Assembly (NCBI RefSeq): GCF_042662685.1
Contig: NZ_JBHSYO010000008.1
Location: 1-64,000, forward strand
Length of the DNA: 64,000 nucleotides
Direction of reading: 5' to 3'
From: Pseudobowmanella zhangzhouensis
GTDB taxonomy: Bacteria; Pseudomonadota; Gammaproteobacteria; Enterobacterales; Alteromonadaceae
Shown here: one piece after another, positions 44,462-53,628 of the stretch
Numbering within the stretch: the first letter of the stretch is position 1
Layout of the letters: each line of letters starts with the position of its first letter
The notes under the pieces: model-generated
The model's database searches: none
What the model saw: the letters and a program-made list of their open reading frames with translations, nothing else
Told to the model about the DNA's origin: nothing
Translations under genes and position numbers: made by a program

Positions 44462-45613
44462 GTCATACAACAGATAAGGTTGCCGTTGCTGCATAAAGTG
44501 CGCTTCGCCCTGCTGCCAGCTAGCCTCGATTTGGCCGGCACTTTGCCCGGCAACCAGCGCTTTACGCAGTTTGTCGGTACCCGCCAGCTTGTCAAAGAAG
44601 CTTTCTGAGGTAAAAAACGGCAAGCCTTTGGCTGTAATGGCTTGGTAAGTGGATACCAGCAAAGTCAGATCCAGCCCATGAATAGATGACTGGCGTAAAT
44701 CGATACCCTGCAATGCCGTGTCCTGCCATTTCGGCTTAGCCGCGCCAGCGCCCGACACAGGGGTGAATTCAAACGGTCCTAAAGCAACCTGCGGGTGACC
44801 AATAACCTGAAACGGAAAGGGCGTACCACGTCCAACGCTAACCGTTGTGGGTTCAAACAGGCACAATGAAGGATACAAGGCAATTGCGCTATCATTTGGC
44901 AAATTAGGGCTTGGGGACACTGGCAAGGAATAGGGTTGCGAACGTTGATAGTGGCGCATAGGAATCACGGTCAGATCAACCTGAACGTGCCCGGCCAACC
45001 AGCCTTCACCGTTAATCATTTGTGCCAGTTCTCCCACTGTCATGCCGTGCAGCAGCGGAATAGGATGCATCCCCACAAATGAGGTAAAGGCGTCCTCACG
45101 GATCGGGCCGCGCACATAACTACCATTTGGATTGGGTCTGTCCAACACCATAAAACGCACATGATTTTCCGCGGCGGTTTCCATCATGTAATGCATCGAG
45201 CTGATATAAGTGTAAAAGCGTGCCCCGACATCCTGAATATCGAATATCACCCAATCCAGTTGTGACATGACATCCTTGCCGGGCTTTTTATTCTGGCCAT
45301 AAATCGACACGATAGGCACGCCGGTGCGTTCATCTACGCCGTCACTGATGTGCGCTCCCGCATCGGCTTCGCCACGAAAACCGTGTTCAGGCGCAAACAC
45401 CATGCGAACATCCACACCCTGTGCCAGTAAATAGTCCAGTAAATGTTGCTGTCCAACCCGCGAGGTCTGATTCACCACCAGCCCCACTTTGCCCTTTAGC
45501 ATGGGCAGGTACAGTGCACTACGCTCAGCCCCAATCTCAATAGCAGGACGCGCCGTAACCGGCTGACATAACGCTAACAGCCAGACACAGAGAATGCCGA
45601 TGCAGCCTCTCAT
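44435..45613 (-). CDS. namZ: NamZ-type exo-beta-N-acetylmuramidase (DUF1343, GH171)
   Basis: NamZ of B. subtilis (YbbC) releases MurNAc from the non-reducing ends of peptidoglycan chains. The 392-residue product has a signal peptide (CIGILCVWLLALCQPVTA). The DUF1343 motifs are clear: GLVVNQTSRV, FAPEHGFRGEADAG with the likely catalytic Glu76-His77, VIFDIQDVGARFYTYISSM, LDRPNPNGS and SPNLPNDSAIALYPSLCLFE. It should supply MurNAc to the symporter encoded upstream. It overlaps murQ by 4 bases (ATGA) and is last in the - strand operon. Confidence 0.92.
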   Translation of the reverse strand: MRGCIGILCVWLLALCQPVTARPAIEIGAERSALYLPMLKGKVGLVVNQTSRVGQQHLLDYLLAQGVDVRMVFAPEHGFRGEADAGAHISDGVDERTGVPIVSIYGQNKKPGKDVMSQLDWVIFDIQDVGARFYTYISSMHYMMETAAENHVRFMVLDRPNPNGSYVRGPIREDAFTSFVGMHPIPLLHGMTVGELAQMINGEGWLAGHVQVDLTVIPMRHYQRSQPYSLPVSPSPNLPNDSAIALYPSLCLFEPTTVSVGRGTPFPFQVIGHPQVALGPFEFTPVSGAGAAKPKWQDTALQGIDLRQSSIHGLDLTLLVSTYQAITAKGLPFFTSESFFDKLAGTDKLRKALVAGQSAGQIEASWQQGEAHFMQQRQPYLLYDLIASEIAN

Positions 45614-46548
45614 CGGCCGTTGCTCTCTACCGCCTGACGTAAAAAGCCATTAGCCTGCTGTAACATCTTCTTACCCTGCTCAGCACCGACCCCGGTTAAC
45701 ACCAGTAAAATGGCGAGCTTGGCATTATTATCGGCTTCGGCCAGTGCCTCATTGGCGGTGTGTTTGTCACAATCGGTTGCCTGCATGACAATCCGCACCG
45801 CCCGGGCACGTAACTTCTCATTACTGGCATTCACATCCACCATCAGATTACGGTAGCTTTTGCCAAGACGAATCATGCTGGCGGTGGTTAACATATTCAG
45901 CACCATTTTCTGGGCAGAGCCGGACTTCATTCGGGTAGAGCCGGTCAATGCTTCAGGTCCAACGACGACCGCAATATCGATATGGGATGCCTGGCCTAAT
46001 GCAGAATCCGGTGAACAACTGATACCAATGGTGCGACAGCCCAGCGAAGCGGCATATTCAACGCCTGCAATGGCGTAGGGTGTGCGACCGCTAGCGGCAA
46101 TGCCTACTACCACATCCCGCGCCGTCAGCTCTCTGCCACGCAGATCCTGAATAGCCAAATCGCCGTTATCCTCTGCGCCTTCTACCGCTTTAAACATGGC
46201 TTTCTCACCACCCGCCAGCACGCCCTGCACCAGTTCATGGGAAACGCTAAACGTAGGGGGACATTCAACTGCATCCAGCACCCCCAAACGGCCGCTGGTG
46301 CCAGCGCCAATATAAAACAGACGGCCGCCGCTTTTCAGGGCATCGACAATCGTATCCACTGCCTGCACGATTTGCGGCAGTGCAGCCTTTACCGCTTGAG
46401 GTACCTTAAAATCTTCCTGATTTAATTTGACCAGCAGTGCATGGGTATCAAGCAGATCAATATCCAACGTATCAGGATTTTGTCCCTCGGAAACAATATG
46501 CCCAAGCTGTTCAATCAAGGCGTCACGGGTTGCGGTTTTTTGCATCAT
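45610..46548 (-). CDS. murQ: N-acetylmuramic acid 6-phosphate etherase MurQ
   Basis: MurQ cleaves the lactyl ether of MurNAc-6-phosphate to give GlcNAc-6-phosphate and D-lactate. The 312-residue cytosolic protein has the SIS motif YIGAGTSGRLGVLDAVECPP, the following GIAASGRTPYAIAG and TGSTRMKSGSAQKMVLNML. The start is the first of two adjacent ATGs and overlaps the kinase stop (TAATG), with AGGTGAG upstream. No GlcNAc-6-P deacetylase (nagA) is in the window; it must be elsewhere for the route to finish. Confidence 0.96.
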   Translation of the reverse strand: MMQKTATRDALIEQLGHIVSEGQNPDTLDIDLLDTHALLVKLNQEDFKVPQAVKAALPQIVQAVDTIVDALKSGGRLFYIGAGTSGRLGVLDAVECPPTFSVSHELVQGVLAGGEKAMFKAVEGAEDNGDLAIQDLRGRELTARDVVVGIAASGRTPYAIAGVEYAASLGCRTIGISCSPDSALGQASHIDIAVVVGPEALTGSTRMKSGSAQKMVLNMLTTASMIRLGKSYRNLMVDVNASNEKLRARAVRIVMQATDCDKHTANEALAEADNNAKLAILLVLTGVGAEQGKKMLQQANGFLRQAVESNGR

Positions 46549-47441
46549 TAGCTCACCTGAGAAGGTTGTGACAGCAGCTGCTGCTTTGCCAGCCAGCACG
46601 CCCCATCCAAAGAGGTGCCGACAGGATCTGTTAATACATTCTGCACAGACGCGGGTAACCATGCGTAAGTAGCGCTGGCAAGTCCACCCAATAAGGTCAC
46701 AGGGTAATTATTCCCTTCGCAGATATCATTGATCATATTCACTACTGCGTTCACGTGCTGGGCGACCACTTCTTGTGCTGCCGCACACAGATCTGCGACG
46801 GCCAACACCCGTGGAGCCAATGCCGCGTATCTGGCAGGGTTCGCCTCGGCAATCCAGCCCAGTAATTGCGTACGACTATCCCCCGTCACTGATGCAATCG
46901 CTCTGCCCAAAGCGCTGCAAGGGCGTTGATATCGATCAATCTCCCGCAGTAATGCTTTTACGGCACTGAGGCCCAATTTTGCACCGCTACCCTCATCGCC
47001 GGCGATGAATCCCCAGCCGCCCTGCAAGGTTTCGGTGCCATCTTTGTTTAATCGTGCGGCCACAGATCCGGTACCCAGTGCAACGATACACACAGGTTTG
47101 CCATTGTTTGCACCATATAACGAAGTCGTCGCATCCGTGGCGATGCGTACAGATGCAAGATCCTGCGGCAACTGAGCCAGTAAATGCTTCACCCGGGATG
47201 TGCTGCCACCGCCGGCAAGACCGGCCATTACATGCAATTGCGCAGGGTTAACCGCGTTTTCCAGGCACAGTTCATCAATCAATCGGCGTAACAAAGTACA
47301 GGCGCTGTCGAGGTTGTTGGTCAGGGATGAGGGGCCGGCGACTTTTTCTGCCACTATCTGGCCGTCAGGTTCGCACAAACGCGCCAGCGTCTTACTGCCA
47401 CCGCCATCTATACCTAAAATTAATGTGTTATGGTTTGTCAT
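46548..47441 (-). CDS. murK: MurNAc/GlcNAc kinase, BadF/BcrA ATPase family (MurK-like)
   Basis: The 297-residue protein is an actin-fold sugar kinase: phosphate loop LILGIDGGGSKTLARLC, GLAGGGSTSRV, DATTSLYGAN, IVALGTGSVAARL, GGWGFIAGDEGSGAKLG, TLLGGLAS. The family includes N-acetylglucosamine kinases and the MurNAc/GlcNAc kinase MurK of Clostridium. Because a symporter rather than a phosphorylating PTS is encoded next to it, a cytosolic kinase is needed to make MurNAc-6-phosphate for MurQ; this gives a strong contextual assignment. It overlaps the symporter gene by 4 bases. Confidence 0.85.
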   Translation of the reverse strand: MTNHNTLILGIDGGGSKTLARLCEPDGQIVAEKVAGPSSLTNNLDSACTLLRRLIDELCLENAVNPAQLHVMAGLAGGGSTSRVKHLLAQLPQDLASVRIATDATTSLYGANNGKPVCIVALGTGSVAARLNKDGTETLQGGWGFIAGDEGSGAKLGLSAVKALLREIDRYQRPCSALGRAIASVTGDSRTQLLGWIAEANPARYAALAPRVLAVADLCAAAQEVVAQHVNAVVNMINDICEGNNYPVTLLGGLASATYAWLPASVQNVLTDPVGTSLDGACWLAKQQLLSQPSQVS

Positions 47442-49024
47442 GAGACTACCTCATTCCCTGCAGGGCGACGGATGCTAGCACTTTCGCTGCAGCCCAGTAA
47501 ACATACGGTCGACGACACCAGCGTGCCGATACACAGTTGCCAGGTAAATCCAATATTCATTTGCCAGTGCTCGGGTAACAACAATGCCTGCACATAGGGC
47601 TGCCAGAACAGGGTTGACAGAAATCCCGCCAACAACGCCAGCCACACTGAGCGGGGGCTGCCACGACGCGTGAATAACGCCGTAAAGTACACCCCCAATA
47701 AACCACTGTAGGAAAACACCATGACACTCAGGGCAAAATTCAGTAACGGCATATCGGTATAGCGTTGCCAGTAAAAACACAGTGCCGCCATCAAACCAAG
47801 TAACAGCGCCATTAATACCATGCCCCATTGCCCGGCAAACACCGCCTGCGATTCGTCCAACGCCTTACCCTGCCGCGCGCGCCATGGACGATACAGATCC
47901 TGAATTAACACCGAAGACATGGAGTTGAGGCCACTGTTGAGGGTCGACAACGCGGCGGCAATGATGCCAATTGTCACCAGCGCCTTAATGCCCGCTGGGA
48001 TCTCGTGCAGCAGGTAATACATAAATATGGTGATTTTCTCGCCTTCGAATAGCTGAGATACGGGCTCGTTGCCGTTAGTCATCAGGTCAGGACGCTGGTA
48101 AACCAGATAGAGCAATAACCCGATCAGAATAAACAACGCCATCACCGGGATCACCAGAATCACCGACATCAACATGGCTTTACTGCCCTCCCGAGCGTTT
48201 TTACAGGTCAGTACCCGCTGAGTCATATCCTGATCCAGTCCAAACGCGGCAATATTGAGCAATACAAAGCCAGTGAATACCGACCACAAATTAAATACGC
48301 CAGCCGGCGAGGTATCCCAACTGGTCTTGATCAACGCAAGCTTCGACGTGCCTTGCGGGGTGTGCTGCAATGCATCAAGCATCTCACTGAACGTCAGTGG
48401 AATATTCGTCAACAGGTAATAAACCACAGCCAACGCCGCGGACACGTAAACTGCACACTGAATAACATCCGAATAAATCACACTGCGAATACCGCCGATA
48501 ACGGTATATAACAAACCCACAATCGCCAGAATACCAATGGCAGCCATCACTGAAGTTGGCTGAATGTTGCCATATAAGATCATCGCTACCGCCAAAGCCG
48601 CCATATATAAGCGGGCTCCGCTGGCAAATACCCGTCCACACAGATACATCAGGCCAGCCTGCGTTTTAGCCGCACTGCCAAAGCGTTGTTGCAATAGTTC
48701 ATAGACGGTAAACACTTTGAGTTGGTAAAAGCGTGGGATCAAAAAACGCATAACAAAAAGTGCGGCGACAAGCGCACCCAAATTGGTCGCTAAATAGCTA
48801 ATGTCGCCCTGATAGCCCTGATCAGGACCACCCAGAAATGTTGCGGCAGATTGCGACGTGGCCAGCACAGAAATGGCCACCATCCAGGTCGGCATGGTCT
48901 TGCCACCCAAAAAATAGTCACTGCTACTGACAGCCCGGGCACGACTAAACCACCAGCCACTAACCAGTAACAGCAAACCGTATGCGGCAAAAACCAGATA
49001 ATCGAGACTTGTGAAATGCTGCAT
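47438..49024 (-). CDS. Sodium:solute symporter (SSS family), predicted MurNAc importer
   Basis: The 528-residue inner-membrane protein has about 13 spans. It has the SSS N-terminus (YLVFAAYGLLLLVSGWWFSRA, SDYFLGGKTMPTWMVAISVLAT), GGIRSVIYSDVIQ, and AALSTLNSGLNSMSSVLIQDLY. Family members carry sugars, sialic acid, amino acids or vitamins with sodium. Coupling by overlap to the kinase and MurQ, and the lack of any MurP-type PTS gene, suggest MurNAc (or MurNAc plus GlcNAc) as substrate; this is inference. Confidence 0.88.
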   Translation of the reverse strand: MQHFTSLDYLVFAAYGLLLLVSGWWFSRARAVSSSDYFLGGKTMPTWMVAISVLATSQSAATFLGGPDQGYQGDISYLATNLGALVAALFVMRFLIPRFYQLKVFTVYELLQQRFGSAAKTQAGLMYLCGRVFASGARLYMAALAVAMILYGNIQPTSVMAAIGILAIVGLLYTVIGGIRSVIYSDVIQCAVYVSAALAVVYYLLTNIPLTFSEMLDALQHTPQGTSKLALIKTSWDTSPAGVFNLWSVFTGFVLLNIAAFGLDQDMTQRVLTCKNAREGSKAMLMSVILVIPVMALFILIGLLLYLVYQRPDLMTNGNEPVSQLFEGEKITIFMYYLLHEIPAGIKALVTIGIIAAALSTLNSGLNSMSSVLIQDLYRPWRARQGKALDESQAVFAGQWGMVLMALLLGLMAALCFYWQRYTDMPLLNFALSVMVFSYSGLLGVYFTALFTRRGSPRSVWLALLAGFLSTLFWQPYVQALLLPEHWQMNIGFTWQLCIGTLVSSTVCLLGCSESASIRRPAGNEVVS

Positions 49025-49026
49025 GG

Positions 49027-49788
49027 TTACTTCTCATCTCCAGGCAATTGGGGTAAGCCCCAAATAATTCGCCGATTTTGATAGGCATCCCGTGTCAATA
49101 GCACCATACGAGGATTCTGACCGGCATCCAGCCAATGTAACAATGCATCCATGCGCGCTTCAGGCATAGATGTGCAGCCTGCTGTCGCAACATTCGGCCC
49201 AAACCACAAGTGCATAAATATACAGCTGCCCTGGCCAGATAAATTGGCCGGATTGTGCTGAACCACAATGCCTTTTTTATAAATATTCTGCTGTTTATGA
49301 ATGTCCCGACGCATAGGTTCGGTTGACTCAGCCACGACCGCATCACCCACCGATTGTTGATTCACAATTTGGTTGTAATAGGGCGAGCCGTTCACATCGA
49401 TGCAATAGTCCCCTGCTTGCATAGCCGCATAATTCAGCCCGGTATTAACTGATTGCAGATAGCCAAACGCATCACCTAATGCAAAGACTCCTGCCGGCGC
49501 ACGGCCATCACCTTCCTGCTTGTGTAATCCCGTTTGTGACGGATGCAAACCTATCCCCCAGGCCAGGCCATTGCGACCAATATTTACGTCACCTGTTATA
49601 TCTGTCGCTTGCCAGCCAGACCCATTTGCCTGAAAGGTATACATTTGCGCAACGGGTGAATCCCAATGGTCGGCGACGACCACCACGAGCTGACCGGTTT
49701 CAGTGAGCATCGTCTGGTTATGCTGCAAACCGTGCCCCACGCAACCCTGCAGGCCCAATAACAGCAGCCAGAACCCTATTCGAAACAT
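49027..49788 (-). CDS. YkuD-fold (L,D-transpeptidase-like) lipoprotein
   Basis: The 253-residue lipoprotein (LLLLGLQGC, Cys16) has the YkuD catalytic signature: FMHLWFGPNVATAGCTSMPE with His193 and Cys205. Canonical L,D-transpeptidases have HGT...S(H)GC; the short FMHLW...TAGCTSM version fits a minor YkuD branch whose members may be peptidases or amidases. In this setting, removing the terminal D-Ala from wall peptides would suit it, since no LdcA is present. A strong GGAGG site precedes the start, which overlaps the epimerase gene by 13 bases. Confidence 0.8.
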   Translation of the reverse strand: MFRIGFWLLLLGLQGCVGHGLQHNQTMLTETGQLVVVVADHWDSPVAQMYTFQANGSGWQATDITGDVNIGRNGLAWGIGLHPSQTGLHKQEGDGRAPAGVFALGDAFGYLQSVNTGLNYAAMQAGDYCIDVNGSPYYNQIVNQQSVGDAVVAESTEPMRRDIHKQQNIYKKGIVVQHNPANLSGQGSCIFMHLWFGPNVATAGCTSMPEARMDALLHWLDAGQNPRMVLLTRDAYQNRRIIWGLPQLPGDEK

Positions 49789-50879
49789 CTAAACTCCTCC
49801 AATCCCTGAATATGTTCAATACCCAGTCCGGGCTGGTCACTCAATTCAATGCTGGCATTATCGAAGCTTGCACCGCCCAGTACCGGGTCAAATCTGCCCA
49901 GCGTAGGGCCATCCAAATCGATCAGGCTGATACTGTCACTGTAGCCACTGACCAAATGCGCCGCGGCGGCCACACCGATACTGCCTTCAAGCATACAGCC
50001 CATCATACAGGGTAAATTATGCTCATGAGCCAATTCTGCAATCGCAATCGCCTGACTGATCCCACCGGTTTTCATCAGCTTGATGTTAATAATATCTGCG
50101 GCTTGAAGGGCAATGATGCGCTGCACATCGCCCACAGAAAACGCACTTTCATCTGCCATCACAGGCGTGGATATAGCACGGCAGATTCTTGCCATGCCCT
50201 CGATATCCCGATAGTCCACCGGTTGCTCGACCAATTCCAGCTCAACCCCCTCGGCTTCCAACTGTTGCATATGTGCAATGGTTTGCGCTTCTGTCCACCC
50301 CTGATTGACATCCAGTCGCAGGCTGGCGCGTCCATCGACCAACCCATAAATTGCCAGAATGTTGGCCAAATCCTGCTGGCTGTCGCGGCCGACCTTTATT
50401 TTCAGGGTGGTAAAGCCTCTCGCCAGTGCGGCCTGACAATCGCTCAGCATTTTAGCCTGATGATCGACACTGATGGTGATATCCGTGGTCAGTTGGGGAT
50501 GTTGTCCACCCAGCATTTTATAAAGTGGTAAGCCCATGTCCTGCGCAGCCAGATCATACATGGCGATTTCCAGCGCGGCCTTGGCACTGCTGTTGTGCGG
50601 CATAGCCCACTGAACTTGCTGGCACAGCAGGGTTAAGTCTGCGATATCGCGACCTACCACCACTTTTACCAATACCTGTTCAATGGCGGCAATGACCGAC
50701 GCGTGGGTGTCGCCAGTGATTAATGGTGTGGATGGCGCAGAACCGAATCCTCGCTTCCCGCCGTCACCATGTAAAATCACCACGAGATCGTGAATCGCGT
50801 CTACCGTGCGCAAGGCGGTTTTAAAAGGCGTAATTAGCGGCACCCGCAGCCACGCCAACTCGAGCTTGCGGATAATCAT
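49776..50879 (-). CDS. L-Ala-D/L-Glu dipeptide epimerase (enolase superfamily)
   Basis: The 367-residue cytosolic enzyme belongs to the muconate-lactonizing subgroup and matches E. coli YcjG/B. subtilis YkfB. It has the catalytic pair in TTLKIKVG, metal ligands in RLDVNQG, LVEQP and MADESAF, and the second catalytic Lys in INIKLMKTGG. These enzymes convert L-Ala-D-Glu to L-Ala-L-Glu so that the wall dipeptide can be split by ordinary peptidases. The GCMLEGSIG near the C-terminus fits the epimerase group. It overlaps the NlpC/P60 gene by 4 bases. Confidence 0.9.
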   Translation of the reverse strand: MIIRKLELAWLRVPLITPFKTALRTVDAIHDLVVILHGDGGKRGFGSAPSTPLITGDTHASVIAAIEQVLVKVVVGRDIADLTLLCQQVQWAMPHNSSAKAALEIAMYDLAAQDMGLPLYKMLGGQHPQLTTDITISVDHQAKMLSDCQAALARGFTTLKIKVGRDSQQDLANILAIYGLVDGRASLRLDVNQGWTEAQTIAHMQQLEAEGVELELVEQPVDYRDIEGMARICRAISTPVMADESAFSVGDVQRIIALQAADIINIKLMKTGGISQAIAIAELAHEHNLPCMMGCMLEGSIGVAAAAHLVSGYSDSISLIDLDGPTLGRFDPVLGGASFDNASIELSDQPGLGIEHIQGLEEFRCFE

Positions 50880-52261
50880 GGTGTAACGTCCATTAAACGT
50901 TTGATGGCGTATACGCGGTCAATATATCGGGTAGTCGGGCTAAGATGCAGCGGTAAAACAGGTGTAACCGACACGCCATTGAGCGTGCCCCGATAGAATT
51001 CACCATTGGCCAGCGGATAGGCCAGGCCTTTAACATCATGAATGACATAGGGTTGGCCATCTTCCTCACCGATATACATCATCACATGGCCGGGTATATA
51101 AATCAGATCACCGACTTGCAGGGCTTTCAGTTGTTGGGTGACACGCTCGGCGCTGTTGGGCGAAAAACGCCAGTTTAACCCGTATTCACCCTGCCCCTGT
51201 TGCCCGGAGTTGCGCGGCATTAGCAGACCGAACGTTTTATATATTTCACCGATGAATCCGGTGCAATCACGACCATTATAATCGTGCCCCCAGCCATAGC
51301 GCTCGCCGAGAAATTTAAATGCCTGCGCTAAGATATTATCCCGGGTCATAGGCAGGTATCCCCGATGGACATCCTGGGTTTTACCAATCAGCGCTGTTGC
51401 AAAAACCAAACGTCCGAACTCATTGCGCACCGGTAGGGATACGACATAACTGGCATAGGGATTCTGACCATGCACGTCGACCGGCACATCCTGCACCAGT
51501 GGGATCCTGACCCCCATGTCTAACTGCACTTGCGAAATTTGCGGCTGTTGCGGCACAAAGGCAGTAAATACCCGCGCACCGGTGATCACCAATGTATCGG
51601 ATTGTTGATGGTATTGACGTATCTCGTCGCGCTCACCTATAGCAACATCTGTGGCACGCATCCACGCGATATAGTGATAATTTTGTACCAGCAGCCAATG
51701 ACCATCACCACTGCGATGTAATATGGCCACCGGTTCCGCAGGAAATACAGCCGACTCCTGAAAACGATCCAGATCGGCATCCATTTCACTGTTCAGCACC
51801 CTGTCTGAGGTGGGAAAGGTGCGCAATGCACTGCGCCTGACCACTAATCCAAACTGAATCGGGTTGTGCTGTTGGACCGCAGCAAGATTCAACATGGCGC
51901 GATAATTAGCAAAGTCCTGCTCCGTCAACTGCCGACCATCCGGGTAGAAACGCGCACTGGAAGGAATAGCACTGATAGATTCAATTTTTGCCAGCAATTG
52001 CTCACGACTCAGGCTATCCGGCAACTGCAGGGGTTGTTGCATATATGGATTATGCTGGAATAACTGTTGGTTAAAAGCTTGTATTTGCTCAGTGGTCATC
52101 AGCACACTCTCAGCATTCCCCATCCAATGAGATGCCCGAAGATGGCTCTCTTTCACTAACGGAACATCTGTTGTTTTTAACGAGTTCTCAGCCGCGTGCC
52201 CTGCACAGGACAACAGCAGCGCAGCAAGATTTAGCCACCAGGCAACAGTACGGTTAGACAT
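50876..52261 (-). CDS. Exported SH3-NlpC/P60 endopeptidase (YkfC-like)
   Basis: The 461-residue protein has a signal peptide (VAWWLNLAALLLSCAGHA). The middle reads as two SH3-like domains (about 135-210 and 225-295). The C-terminal NlpC/P60 domain has Cys333 (YGWGHDYNGRDCTGF), His392 (IPGHVMMYIG) and His408 (VIHDVKG). The same architecture is found in gamma-D-glutamyl-diamino acid peptidases such as YkfC, which release L-Ala-D-Glu for the epimerase encoded next. The nucleophile box is DCTG rather than the common DCSG. No Shine-Dalgarno is visible. First gene of the seven-gene mur operon. Confidence 0.88.
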   Translation of the reverse strand: MSNRTVAWWLNLAALLLSCAGHAAENSLKTTDVPLVKESHLRASHWMGNAESVLMTTEQIQAFNQQLFQHNPYMQQPLQLPDSLSREQLLAKIESISAIPSSARFYPDGRQLTEQDFANYRAMLNLAAVQQHNPIQFGLVVRRSALRTFPTSDRVLNSEMDADLDRFQESAVFPAEPVAILHRSGDGHWLLVQNYHYIAWMRATDVAIGERDEIRQYHQQSDTLVITGARVFTAFVPQQPQISQVQLDMGVRIPLVQDVPVDVHGQNPYASYVVSLPVRNEFGRLVFATALIGKTQDVHRGYLPMTRDNILAQAFKFLGERYGWGHDYNGRDCTGFIGEIYKTFGLLMPRNSGQQGQGEYGLNWRFSPNSAERVTQQLKALQVGDLIYIPGHVMMYIGEEDGQPYVIHDVKGLAYPLANGEFYRGTLNGVSVTPVLPLHLSPTTRYIDRVYAIKRLMDVTP

Positions 52262-52300
52262 TAACTATAATTCTTTATTTGTTTTTGATTGATTATGTTG

Positions 52301-52312
52301 GAATATTTTATT
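52301..52312 (+). promoter_or_regulatory. Candidate RpiR/MurR operator, site 3 (before the NlpC-mur operon)
   Basis: GAATATTTTATT lies in the 62-base gap before the NlpC/P60 gene, 40 bases from its ATG. The gap is strongly AT-rich and probably holds the main operon promoter. Confidence 0.5.
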
Positions 52313-52323
52313 TTTACAAGTCT

Positions 52324-53550
52324 TCAATGTTCAATTCGTAACCAACGTCCAAAGGCATCGTCAAGTCTGCGTTGCAGTATGCGGGCAGCCTGATACACCG
52401 ACGCCTCCGTCGCATCAGGATAACTTGCCTGTGCAGCAAGAGTCACCGCCCTGCCTCCCTGATAAGCCGGCAAACAAATATGGGCGAGCATCACCATTTC
52501 CCCCGCCCCGCGGGTTTCGCTCGGCCCCCAACCAATTTTTTGCCAAACACGCCATCCCGGTGCCACGGCATCCAATTTACTTTTCGCATCCCCCACTGTG
52601 GGTAAATGCGTGGCCAATCCGGTATGGATGAGCTGACTAATACCAGCCATCATGCCCCCATCAAGATGGGGCTTATCACCGTACAGCAGGGTGAGGATAT
52701 CTGCGCGCGTCAAGCCGGGCGGACGGGTTTGAGGCTCGTCATCGAACATCGCTAAACGTCGTAATCCCTCTGCCTGAGCCAGGGTCGTCTGCGGTTTGTT
52801 GCCGGTTAAGCCACACGTATCACATCGATACGGCTGAAATCCGGGATCATCGCTACTTTGCTGATACGCTGATAGCTTATGAGATTGTCCCCCGGCCAAC
52901 CACACATTGGGCTCTGGCGCAAACGCCACGCTGCCATAAGCACCGCGCAGACGAACGGCCGGATTGGCCAGCTTTAACCAATTATCGTGCAGCAACGCCG
53001 TCGCTTCATCCCGCCCGGCGACATTCAGAAAATAGGTAGCGATCGCGTTTGAGTCACCGTCCGCCAAACCGGACGATGCGTAGGAATTAAGACTGGTAAT
53101 CAGATCTCCCAGCGCTACCTGCCCGACCAAAACAGGTGATGCCGATGTGTCACGTCGCAGCCGACTGACCGCAGCGGTGAAGGCCATGATTTTTGAAGAG
53201 CTCCAGGGCTCGTAAAGCTGATCTTCTTTTCCATCAGACAAATATCGATAGACCGGCTCGCCCTCGCGCCGGGCAATGTCGATCATCAGAATGCGGCTAT
53301 CCTCCTGTGTCGGGAAAAAGTCCCGTGCAAGGCTGATGCGTTGTTCCCATCCTGATTGCTGGTATTGGGCCTGGGCACTACTGGTATAGTCCTGCCGCTC
53401 GGTCGAGGTAACCGGACAACTGATAAATGGCGTGGAGTGATCAGCGGGTTGCGGTGGGCTCAGACTTAATCTGGCTTCATCAAATTCAGCATTCGCCCAA
53501 AGCAACTGACTGACAAACGCCAACGAACAACCTACCAATATGCTGCGCAT
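52324..53550 (-). CDS. Secreted class-A beta-lactamase-like serine hydrolase
   Basis: The 408-residue protein starts with a signal peptide (MRSILVGCSLAFVSQLLWANA). It has an SxxK at Ser117-Lys120 (YEPWSSSKIMAF), a possible SDN-like SDGDSNAIATYF-type region (ADGDSNAIAT), and KIGWG in place of KTG. The fold looks like a class A beta-lactamase/penicillin-binding protein, but the motifs are degenerate enough that the substrate is uncertain. The ATG at 53550 begins the signal peptide; a longer frame to 53592 would cover the promoter region. It lies between the two-component system and the mur operon on the same strand. Confidence 0.75.
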   Translation of the reverse strand: MRSILVGCSLAFVSQLLWANAEFDEARLSLSPPQPADHSTPFISCPVTSTERQDYTSSAQAQYQQSGWEQRISLARDFFPTQEDSRILMIDIARREGEPVYRYLSDGKEDQLYEPWSSSKIMAFTAAVSRLRRDTSASPVLVGQVALGDLITSLNSYASSGLADGDSNAIATYFLNVAGRDEATALLHDNWLKLANPAVRLRGAYGSVAFAPEPNVWLAGGQSHKLSAYQQSSDDPGFQPYRCDTCGLTGNKPQTTLAQAEGLRRLAMFDDEPQTRPPGLTRADILTLLYGDKPHLDGGMMAGISQLIHTGLATHLPTVGDAKSKLDAVAPGWRVWQKIGWGPSETRGAGEMVMLAHICLPAYQGGRAVTLAAQASYPDATEASVYQAARILQRRLDDAFGRWLRIEH

Positions 53551-53578
53551 AACTATTCCCCCAAGCTTTATTTTTGGA

Positions 53579-53590
53579 AATATTTTATTC
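53579..53590 (-). promoter_or_regulatory. Candidate RpiR/MurR operator, site 4 (before the class-A-like serine hydrolase)
   Basis: Read on the - strand this is GAATAAAATATT, flanked by GTGAATAAAATATTTCC. It lies about 30 bases before the serine hydrolase ATG and suggests that this gene has its own promoter, apart from the two-component genes upstream. Confidence 0.5.
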
Positions 53591-53628
53591 ACAGACTACT
53601 TGGATTTTTGCAGAACGCAATGCTGCTT

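Noticed and set aside
46549..46662. Longer MurQ start inside the kinase gene
   Set aside because: The added residues have no MurQ similarity, and the TAATG overlap at 46548 has a good ribosome binding site.
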